Positions 53,504 to 61,043 of a stretch of DNA of 64,000 bases are shown one piece after another; within the stretch, counting starts at the first letter, position 1; each line of letters begins with the position of its first letter. The stretch is from Solidesulfovibrio fructosivorans JJ] (GTDB taxonomy: Bacteria; Desulfobacterota; Desulfovibrionia; Desulfovibrionales; Desulfovibrionaceae): NCBI RefSeq assembly GCF_000179555.1, contig NZ_AECZ01000002.1:247406-311405 (forward strand), in the 5' to 3' direction. Both the position numbers and the translations under genes were made by a program. The notes under the pieces are model-generated. The model searched no databases. It was not told the origin of the DNA and saw nothing but the letters and a program-made list of their open reading frames with translations.

Positions 53504-53659
53504 GCGAGAGGGGAAACCCTTTAAAAAGGGTTCTCCCCTCTCGCGCTCTCCCCTTCCCAAATTTTCTACTATCGTCTGTGACTCACCGTCATTATTTATG
53601 AAAGTCTTTGGAAAGGGGGCCCGGGGGAAGAACCTTTCTTCAGAAAGGTTTTCCCCCGG
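53504..53659. repeat. Composite intergenic palindrome between tandem genes
   Basis: Hairpin 53504-53544 (GCGAGAGGGGAAACCC type), arm CTTCCCAAATTTTCT, a less conserved centre, arm AAAGTCTTTGGAAAGGGGG, hairpin 53621-53659 (CCGGGGGAAGAACC with complement). It sits between the aroC start and the aminotransferase stop. Confidence 0.85.
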
Positions 53660-53676
53660 CAGCTTTTCAAACTGTC

Positions 53677-54795
53677 CTACTTCGCGACATCGCGGACGGT
53701 TTCGATGACGTAGTCGATCTGGTCGTCGGCGAGTTTCGGGTACAGCGGCAGGGTGATGGTCGAGAGGCCGATGCGGTAGGCTTCGGGAAAGTCCTCGGGG
53801 GCGTAGCCAAGGGTGTTGCGCAGGTGGGTGAGGGTGTGGATGGCCCGGTAGTTGACGGCCACGCCGATGCCGCGCCCTTTCAGTTCGTGGAGGATGGCGT
53901 CGCGGCGTTCGGGGTCGACCCAGAGGGTGTAGAGGTGGTGGGCCGAGGTGCCGGGGGCGCGGGGGCGGGTGATGCCCGGCGCGCCGGCGAATCCGGCGTC
54001 GTAGCGGTCGACGATGGCCTGCCGGCGCTGCCGCAGGCCGCGCAGGCGGTCGAGCTGGTCCACGAGCAGGGCGGCCCGGATATCGTCCAGGTTGTACTTC
54101 CAGCCTTCGGCCACCATGTCCCAGTGTTCGTATTTGCCGTGGTAGCGGCCCGAGGCGTTCTTGCTCATGCCGTGGTTGGCGAGCTGCCGGGCCAGGGCGG
54201 CCATGTCGGCGCCGTGGCAGGCGATAGCCCCGCCCTCGCCGCAGGTGAGATTTTTCGTGGCGTAGAAGCTGTAGCACGAGGCCTCGGACATTTCGCCCGG
54301 GCGCACGCCGTCGCGGGAGCATTCGATGGCGTGGGCGCAGTCCTCGACGATGAAGAGGTTGTGTTTTTGGGCGATGGCGGCAAGGGCCTTCATGTCGCAC
54401 ATGGCCCCGTAGAGGTGCACGGGCAGAATGCCCTTGGTGCGGGGCGTGATGGCGGCTTCGACCTTGGACGCGTCGAGCAGTCCGGTGTCGGGCTCCACGT
54501 CCACGTACACGGGCTTGGCCCCGCAGTGCATGATGACCGTGGAGGTGGCGATGAAGGTCATGGGCGTGGTGATGACCTCGTCGCCCGGGGCGAGGCCCAG
54601 GGCGAGCAGGGTCAGGTGCATGGCCCCGGAGCAGGAGGACAGGGCCACCACGTGGGGGATGCCGGTGAAATCGGCGAACTTGGCCTCGAACTTGGCTCCG
54701 ACCGGGCCGGAGGTCAGAAAAACGGAGCGCAGGACGGCAAGGACATTGTCCATGTCCTTTTCCTCGAGGCTGTGACGGTAGAACTCAACCTGCAT
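53677..54795 (-). CDS. DegT/DnrJ/EryC1 family sugar aminotransferase
   Basis: A 372-residue PLP enzyme that aminates nucleotide-linked keto sugars for surface polysaccharides. The PLP lysine is K181 (FYATKNLTCGEGG), D152 (IVEDCAHA) pairs with the pyridine, and SCSGAMHLTLLALG contacts the phosphate. Its start overlaps the flippase gene's 3' end by 11 bp, so they are coupled. Confidence 0.93.
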   Translation of the reverse strand: MQVEFYRHSLEEKDMDNVLAVLRSVFLTSGPVGAKFEAKFADFTGIPHVVALSSCSGAMHLTLLALGLAPGDEVITTPMTFIATSTVIMHCGAKPVYVDVEPDTGLLDASKVEAAITPRTKGILPVHLYGAMCDMKALAAIAQKHNLFIVEDCAHAIECSRDGVRPGEMSEASCYSFYATKNLTCGEGGAIACHGADMAALARQLANHGMSKNASGRYHGKYEHWDMVAEGWKYNLDDIRAALLVDQLDRLRGLRQRRQAIVDRYDAGFAGAPGITRPRAPGTSAHHLYTLWVDPERRDAILHELKGRGIGVAVNYRAIHTLTHLRNTLGYAPEDFPEAYRIGLSTITLPLYPKLADDQIDYVIETVRDVAK

Positions 54796-56044
54796 GGGGC
54801 ATTACCTCGGGTTTGCGGGAACGCACGCGCACAAGGAGCCACGCGAGCGACCCGACGAGCATGACGCTGATGCCGGAAAAAAGGAGCCAGGCCACGGTCA
54901 TGGGCGTGTCGTGAAAGACCGTGACCAGCCCCAGGAAAAGACCGACCCCGGCCACCTGGAACCAGACGAAGCCGAATTCCGAGCGGGCCTGGAAATAGAC
55001 GAACAGGATGTTGGCCACGGCGAGGAGGGCCATGGCGCCGCTGATGACGGTTAAAAGCGGCCCGGCGGCGGTGTAGCTCGCGCCGAAAAGGAGCTTCACC
55101 ACGAAGCTCGAGGCGATAAGGCAGAAAAGGGCGAATCCGCCGCCGAGAAGGGCGGTCAGGCCCATGGACGTCCACAGCGAGGACAGGTCGTTGCGGCCGG
55201 ACTCCTTGGCCGACGCCGCTTCGGTGAAAAGCACGCTCATGAGCACCGAGGGCAGGTAAAAGGCGATGCGGCCGAGGATGGCGGCCGTGGCGTAAAGTCC
55301 CGCGCCTTCGGCGTCGCAGTAGTGGCGCACCAGCACCAGGTCGAGGTTGCCGAGCACCATGACGATGACCGACGAGATGAGCATGCCGATGGAATAGGTG
55401 CCGACTTCCTTGATGAGTCCCTTGGGCAGGGGGGAGGCCTTCAAGGGGAAAACGTCGCGCAAAAAGAGGCAGTTGACCGCGATGGCGGCGGCGATGCCGG
55501 TGAGGCTCGAAAGCAGCGCGCCGTTGATGCCCCAGGTGAGGAACATGACGAAAAGCAGCGCGCCGAGCAGCCGGAAAAGCGCGTTGGACGCGCCGGCGAT
55601 GCCGTAGCCGGTGAAGCGCTGGAGCCCTTGGAGCATGCCCCAAGGCACGGGCAGGATGAACGATCCGGCCATGACCCCGAGCATGAGCAGCACGGGCGTG
55701 GGGGATTCGATGTGCAAAAAGGACTGGATAAGCGGCAGGCAGGCCGCGCCGATGCCGTAGGCGACGACGGCGAGCCCTGTGGCGTAAAGCCCGGCCCGGG
55801 AGAGCAGCGCCCGCACGAGCCCCATGTCCGTCAGCACGAACCGGGCCGTGAACCGGGCCATGACCAACGGCACGATGGCCAGCGGCGCGGCGAAGATGAC
55901 CATGGTGGAATTGAGCGCGTTGAACCCGCCGAAATCGGCCGGGCTCATGGACCGGCCGACCACGAGCTGGAAGAGGTAATTGAAGAGGTTGCCGGAATTG
56001 AGCAGGATGAGGATGACGAAATTCTGCTTGAGAAAGCGTTTCAC
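54785..56044 (-). CDS. Polysaccharide flippase (Wzx/MATE-like)
   Basis: A 419-residue membrane protein with about 12 hydrophobic segments, of the oligosaccharide flippase type that moves lipid-linked glycans across the inner membrane. N-terminus FLKQNFVILILLNSGNLFNYLFQLVVGR cut by the first two helices; LVLVRHYCDAEGAGLYATAA is a typical central motif. The start is GTG at 56044 with AAGGA upstream, since sequence before it is not membrane-like. Confidence 0.85.
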   Translation of the reverse strand: MKRFLKQNFVILILLNSGNLFNYLFQLVVGRSMSPADFGGFNALNSTMVIFAAPLAIVPLVMARFTARFVLTDMGLVRALLSRAGLYATGLAVVAYGIGAACLPLIQSFLHIESPTPVLLMLGVMAGSFILPVPWGMLQGLQRFTGYGIAGASNALFRLLGALLFVMFLTWGINGALLSSLTGIAAAIAVNCLFLRDVFPLKASPLPKGLIKEVGTYSIGMLISSVIVMVLGNLDLVLVRHYCDAEGAGLYATAAILGRIAFYLPSVLMSVLFTEAASAKESGRNDLSSLWTSMGLTALLGGGFALFCLIASSFVVKLLFGASYTAAGPLLTVISGAMALLAVANILFVYFQARSEFGFVWFQVAGVGLFLGLVTVFHDTPMTVAWLLFSGISVMLVGSLAWLLVRVRSRKPEVMPHAG

Positions 56045-56082
56045 GCGGGCACGTCCTTGAAAGGGGCGATGGATACGTAGGC

Positions 56083-58992
56083 TTACGACGCGGGCGGTCG
56101 CGCGGAGTTGGCGTCGGTTTCGCGCCGGTCCGGCGCAAGCTCCAGGTACAGCCCGGCCAGGAAACAGTAAAGCCCGGCCTGGACCAGAAATTCCGCCGGA
56201 CGGGCCAGCATGGCCAGTCGCAGCACGGCGGCGAACACGAGCGACAGGGAAAAGCCCAGGAAATACGGCCGGCCGGGATCCTCGGCCAGCCATGCGCCAA
56301 GCGGCGCGGCGCGCCGGGACAGCCGGGCGGCCACAGCCGGCGCGAGCACCCGCCATACCGGAAGGAGGGCCATGGCGGCAAGGGGCGTAACCAGACGCGA
56401 CGCGGCCGCGCTAAGGGCCAGGCTGACGGCCAGGAGCGCCGCGCAGGCCCCAAGGCCCCAGAGCATCTCCCGGCGGGCGTCGCGGGGATCGGCCGGGGGC
56501 GTGGCCAGCCAGCGGGCGGGCCGTGCCGCCAGTGCGCGCAGGCGCGCCGGGCCGACAAGGCGCAGGCCGAGCCAGACGGCGGCCAAAAGCGCCACCGCGG
56601 CCAGGGCGCGCGTCAGGGTATTTTCATGGCCCGCGCCCCGGGGGTGGGGAGGGGCGGCGAAGCGGCCGACGTCGATGGGGGCCTTGGTCTCGAAGCACAG
56701 TCCGGCCACGTCGTACCAGGGATGGCTGAAAAAGCGGGCCGAGGCCTTTTGGGCCGGAAGGTCGGCCGGGCCGATATCCAGCCAGGCGTCGGCGGCGTGC
56801 AGGCGCGCGGCCGCTTCCTCGGACAGGTTGCCCGGGGAAAGCCGTTTGCCGCCGAGGTCGAGGAGGGGACCGGCCGCGAAAATAGCGCGCCAGTCGGCCT
56901 GCGCCTGACCGGAAAAGGCGGCCCGGGTCAGTTCCAGGCTGCCCGGGGCCCGCCCGTCCCGGCCCGAAACGGCGACGTCCACGGCGCCGGGCAACACGGC
57001 GTTCGGCTCGTCGGCCAATCTGCCGGCCAGGATGCCGGAGCGGGTGTCGGGAATGGCCGGTTGTCCGCCGGCAATGGATACGGCCACGGGATCGCCGGTC
57101 AGACTGTAGGCGGCGGTCAGCCAGGAAAGGCGGCCAAAGGGCGTCAGCGGGGAAAAGCGTCCCGGGCCCGCAGCCTTGTCCGGTCTGGCGGCGGTGGTCA
57201 CGGGCCAGGGCAGCCGGGCGGCGTAGAGCCCTTGGTGGGGCTTTCCCGTGGGCACGGCGGCGAGCATGGCCCGGGTGAAGGGCAGGGCGAACTCGCGGCC
57301 GGTGAAGGTGAAGCGCAGGGTCGCGCCGGCAACGCTTGGCGGCAGGCCGTCAAGCCGGGTCGGCGTGCCCGGCCGCAGGGCGTAGGTCCTGGCCGGCTTG
57401 CCGCCGGAGGTTTCGAAGACGTCCAGGAAGACGCCGGAGAGTCCTGGGGCGCGGCCGATGTCCAGACGGAAGAAATAGGCCGTGTCCGCCGCCGGGGTGA
57501 AGGCGGCCGTGACCGGAATGCGCAGCCGGTCGGCCCGGCCCTCGACGGAAAGCCCCTGTCCCGTGCGGTAGAGCCGCACGCCGCCGGGGGCGCTCAACAG
57601 GCTGGGCGCGCCCGAGACGAAGACCGGGGTTTCGGTCCGGGCGTCGCCAAAGGCGAAGCGCTGTTGCGCCGGAGCAAAGGGCGCGGCGAGGCTCCACAGC
57701 GGGGTCACGGTCACGCCGCCGTCGGGCCGGTCGATGTCCGGGGCCGCGCCGAGGCTGGTGGCCAGCTCGTCGGCGGCGGCCAGAAAGGCGGGGGTGTCGC
57801 GGCGCGGCGAAACCAGGGCCAGGAAGGCGTCCTCCACCGACGCGCCGCCGGGAAGTTTCGGGGCCATGGGCAGCAAGCGCAAGGTGGCGGTGGCCGTATC
57901 GGACGCGCCCATGGCCGCTGCGGCCGGGGCGATGTTGACGAAGACGCGCCGGACCCCGGTAAAGGGTTCGCGTACCCTGGTCGGCAGCCGGCCGGGCAGG
58001 CCATCCTTGGCCACGGCGGCCGCGTCGAGGCCGGAAGGCGTAAAGACCAGGCGCTCCACCACTTTGTCGCGCCGGACTTCGGCGGCGTCCTGGCGGAAGA
58101 ACATCAGGCTTATTTCTTTGAGTTTCGCCGCCTTGATGCCGGCGTAATGTTCGCGCAGGTAGCGGCCGACATAGACCCGCAGCACGGTGCGGCCGTCGGG
58201 GAGCTCGAAGGTGCGTTTGGCCAGCCCGTACCAGTCGAGGACCGTGCGCGCCCGGGGATGGGCCGGGTCCAGCGCGGCCACCAGGTTGACCTGGACCGGG
58301 ACCGGGCGGCGCAGGATCAGGTCCACCGCGCCGATGTCGAGCAGGTCGCGGTCGAAGCGGCGCTGCAAAAAGGTGGACGGCCCGTCCTCGGCCACGTGCC
58401 AGGCGTCGTCGAAGGGGAGATCGAGCACCCGGCGGATGAGATAGAGCGGCGTCTTGTCCGCCCACTCGGCCCGGGCCACGGGCACGGACGCGTCCGGCGC
58501 GGCGGCGGCTTCCAGGTAGGCCTGGCCCAGCCGGGAGACGCATTCCAGGGGATCGCTGACGAACGACCGGCCCTGCCGCGTGCGCACGGCAAGCGCGGCC
58601 AGACTGGGATTGTCCGGATCGGCGTCGCGCAGGGTCAGCCCCACTTCGTTGAACCGGCCGAAGGCCAGTTCTTTTTTTCCGTCCGGCGCGGTCAGGGGCA
58701 GGTCGCGGATGGCCGCGTTCGTGTCCCCCCCTGCGGGTACGGTCAGGGGCGCGGTTTCGAGCACGCGGGAATACTTGATTTTCTTGACGCCGATTTTGAC
58801 CCGCACCGTGCCGTCGACCGGCCCCTTGCCGCCGAAAATGTCGCCGGGCAGGCGCACCGGGGCGCGCTGGGGGCTGGGATCGAGGTCCAGGGCCCCCGCC
58901 GGGGCGACCCGGATGGTCGCCAAGGCGATCAGGACGACCCAGGTGGCGGCGAGGAGGCGGACGGCGGCGTAAAAACTACGGCGCGGGAGCAT
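56083..58992 (-). CDS. Very large membrane protein of the glycan cluster, function unknown
   Basis: A 969-residue protein: a hydrophobic signal or anchor at about 8-30, some 780 residues of mostly beta-type sequence that would lie in the periplasm, then about five membrane helices (about 800-955, e.g. YFLGFSLSLVFAAVLRLAML). No catalytic motif or family was recognised. GGGAGG sits five bases before the ATG at 58992. It lies between the flippase and DUF2079 genes, so work on surface glycan at the membrane is likely. Confidence 0.75.
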   Translation of the reverse strand: MLPRRSFYAAVRLLAATWVVLIALATIRVAPAGALDLDPSPQRAPVRLPGDIFGGKGPVDGTVRVKIGVKKIKYSRVLETAPLTVPAGGDTNAAIRDLPLTAPDGKKELAFGRFNEVGLTLRDADPDNPSLAALAVRTRQGRSFVSDPLECVSRLGQAYLEAAAAPDASVPVARAEWADKTPLYLIRRVLDLPFDDAWHVAEDGPSTFLQRRFDRDLLDIGAVDLILRRPVPVQVNLVAALDPAHPRARTVLDWYGLAKRTFELPDGRTVLRVYVGRYLREHYAGIKAAKLKEISLMFFRQDAAEVRRDKVVERLVFTPSGLDAAAVAKDGLPGRLPTRVREPFTGVRRVFVNIAPAAAAMGASDTATATLRLLPMAPKLPGGASVEDAFLALVSPRRDTPAFLAAADELATSLGAAPDIDRPDGGVTVTPLWSLAAPFAPAQQRFAFGDARTETPVFVSGAPSLLSAPGGVRLYRTGQGLSVEGRADRLRIPVTAAFTPAADTAYFFRLDIGRAPGLSGVFLDVFETSGGKPARTYALRPGTPTRLDGLPPSVAGATLRFTFTGREFALPFTRAMLAAVPTGKPHQGLYAARLPWPVTTAARPDKAAGPGRFSPLTPFGRLSWLTAAYSLTGDPVAVSIAGGQPAIPDTRSGILAGRLADEPNAVLPGAVDVAVSGRDGRAPGSLELTRAAFSGQAQADWRAIFAAGPLLDLGGKRLSPGNLSEEAAARLHAADAWLDIGPADLPAQKASARFFSHPWYDVAGLCFETKAPIDVGRFAAPPHPRGAGHENTLTRALAAVALLAAVWLGLRLVGPARLRALAARPARWLATPPADPRDARREMLWGLGACAALLAVSLALSAAASRLVTPLAAMALLPVWRVLAPAVAARLSRRAAPLGAWLAEDPGRPYFLGFSLSLVFAAVLRLAMLARPAEFLVQAGLYCFLAGLYLELAPDRRETDANSARPPAS

Positions 58993-59212
58993 TGTCGCCT
59001 CCCGTGGCCGGTGTCGGGGCCAGAGCCGGATTCTCGGTCGCTTCCCGGTGGCGGCGTGAGCGCCTGTGTTCCTTGACCGGCTGCGTATCCGTGGCCGGCG
59101 TTTCCGGGGTGACGGAACCGGCGGCGTCGGGCTGTGCAGCGCTTGGCGTTTCCCCGGCCGGCTTGGCCTTTTTACGGGGATACTGGGTCGGGAAGCGGTC
59201 GAGCACTTCCAC
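58976..59212 (-). CDS. Short Pro/Ala-rich frame, possibly the displaced tail of the DUF2079 protein
   Basis: A 78-codon frame beginning at one of three GTG codons near 59206-59218 (GAAGAGG upstream), encoding a charged, Pro/Ala/Thr-rich sequence. It reads on naturally from the Pro/Ala-rich tail of the preceding DUF2079 gene if the frame is shifted near 59300-59350. It may therefore be a separate small gene or the lost end of that protein. Its stop overlaps the start of the 969-residue gene. Confidence 0.35.
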   Translation of the reverse strand: MEVLDRFPTQYPRKKAKPAGETPSAAQPDAAGSVTPETPATDTQPVKEHRRSRRHREATENPALAPTPATGGDNAPAP

Positions 59213-59222
59213 TTCCACCTCT

Positions 59223-61043
59223 TCATGCGGGCTTGCGGGCGCGACGGTCGCCGGAGCCGGCGTCGCGGCCGGCCCGCCCGGTGCGGCGGGCGTCGGGGGC
59301 GTGGCGGACGGCGTTTTGTCCGGCCGGCGCCGCTTCGGGCGCTGCGGCCCCGGGCGCGGCATTCGGCGCTTGCGACGTCTGGCCGTCCGGGGACATCGGG
59401 GCTGTGCCGGGCGCGGCGGGAGCCTCCCCTTCCGGTTGCGTCTGGGCCGCCGGAGCGGGCGCGGGCTTGGGCTGGGGGCGGCGCAGGATCAGGAAGCCGC
59501 CCTGGTCGTAGACGGTCTCGAGCTGCGCCTTGGCCCGGTCGACCAGTTCGGAAAATTCCCTGGCCACTTCTTTGTCCCGGCAGGCCCCGTTTTGGAATTC
59601 GCAGCCCTTGTCCAGCACGAACCACGGCCGGGTCAGGTCGAGCAGCACGTACTGCGCCTGCCAGGAGCGCACGGGCAGGTCGGTTTTGCCGGTGCGCACG
59701 AATTTCCAGAAATCGCCGAAGCTGGCCTTGGACAGGTCGCGCACGGGATGGGGCGTAAAAACGCCCAGGGGAAAGCTGTTGTAGTCGAGCCGCTCGGCCA
59801 GCGCGCCCCAATTGAGCGTGTTTTGGGCCACCACCGGCAGGTCCGGGTCGCGCGGCACGGCTTTCAGGATCTCGGCCAGGATGGCGGCGTCGCGGGCCGT
59901 GGGTTCATAGGCCTCCATGGAGAAGGCGAAATTGTCCGTGGTCAAAAAAAGGCGCGACACGGGCGAGGGGGCCAAAAGCACGTGCCCCACAGCCAGGGCC
60001 GTAAAAAGCGCCAATCCGGAATAGTGCGCGCCGATGCCCGATTGCCGGGCCAGGATGCGCACCGGCCCGAGCACCTCGCAAAAGGCGAAGAAAAGTACTC
60101 CGGCCGCGCCGGCGGTGTAGTGGTTGGCCCAGCCGTAATAATTGGGTTGGGTGGACAGCAGGGCCAGGGCCAGGGCCGGCACGGCCGGCAGCAGGAGCTT
60201 GGGCCGGAAAAGCGGGAAAAAGAGCAGCGCCCCGAACAGGAACCCCAGGTATTTCCATTTGCCGGCCACGCCGAACATCTCGTCGAGCACGGTCAGCGGA
60301 TGCAGCAGGCAGGTGGCGAGCGCCGTGCCCGGACCCCCGCCGAGCCAGGCATAGCCGCCGCTTGCGGCGCCGAGGCCGCCGTCGGCCGTGCAGTAGGGCA
60401 CGATCCAGGCCGTGGCGACGTAGAAATACAGCGCGCCAAGGAGCATGAGCCCCCAGCCCGCCTTGCGCTCCTCGGCCACGAAGGCCAGATACGCGCCGCA
60501 AAATATCGTGGTCAGGGCATACGGTTCCTTCACCAGGCAGGGGAGCAGGCCCAGCACGAAGGCCAGGCGCGTCCGGCCCGACGTGGCGGCGACCAGGAAG
60601 GCGAAAAGGATCGGAATGAGCAGGTGGTCCAGGTGGAAATCGAACAGGGCGTTGGTCCAGACCGGAAAATAGAGGGCATAGGCCAGGGCGGCCAGCATGC
60701 CGTAACGTCTGGCGGCCATAAGCGCGGGCAGGGCCAGGACCAGGCCCTGGACGGTGAGAAGCACCAGCGGCGCGGCCTGGTCGGGCACGAGCCGGTAGAC
60801 CTGGGCATACAGCGGCAAAAGCGGCTGGGCATGGCCGAGAAAGGCCCGCCACCACTCGCCGTAGCGGTGCAGGGAATAGAGGTTGGACAAAAAGACGCCC
60901 AGGTCGAACACCGTGGAATGCAGGGCCAGGTATTTGAAACAGGCCATGAGGGCCAGCACGGCGAAAAGCCCGAGAAAAACCGCTCCGCCAAAGCCACGGC
61001 TGACCGGGACCGGCAAGGTGGCGGGAGCATGCAGGTTCGTCAT
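59223..61043 (-). CDS. DUF2079 membrane protein
   Basis: A 606-residue protein of the DUF2079 type: about 10-11 membrane segments (about 18-400), then a periplasmic region with QNTLNWGALAERLDYNSFPLG and RSWQAQYVLLDLTRPWF. The last ~85 residues are Pro/Ala/Gln-rich and end in an Arg/Gly-rich stretch that looks out of frame. DUF2079 proteins resemble GT-C glycosyltransferases. The ATG at 61043 overlaps the stop of the previous gene (ATGA). Confidence 0.85.
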   Translation of the reverse strand: MTNLHAPATLPVPVSRGFGGAVFLGLFAVLALMACFKYLALHSTVFDLGVFLSNLYSLHRYGEWWRAFLGHAQPLLPLYAQVYRLVPDQAAPLVLLTVQGLVLALPALMAARRYGMLAALAYALYFPVWTNALFDFHLDHLLIPILFAFLVAATSGRTRLAFVLGLLPCLVKEPYALTTIFCGAYLAFVAEERKAGWGLMLLGALYFYVATAWIVPYCTADGGLGAASGGYAWLGGGPGTALATCLLHPLTVLDEMFGVAGKWKYLGFLFGALLFFPLFRPKLLLPAVPALALALLSTQPNYYGWANHYTAGAAGVLFFAFCEVLGPVRILARQSGIGAHYSGLALFTALAVGHVLLAPSPVSRLFLTTDNFAFSMEAYEPTARDAAILAEILKAVPRDPDLPVVAQNTLNWGALAERLDYNSFPLGVFTPHPVRDLSKASFGDFWKFVRTGKTDLPVRSWQAQYVLLDLTRPWFVLDKGCEFQNGACRDKEVAREFSELVDRAKAQLETVYDQGGFLILRRPQPKPAPAPAAQTQPEGEAPAAPGTAPMSPDGQTSQAPNAAPGAAAPEAAPAGQNAVRHAPDARRTGRAGRDAGSGDRRARKPA

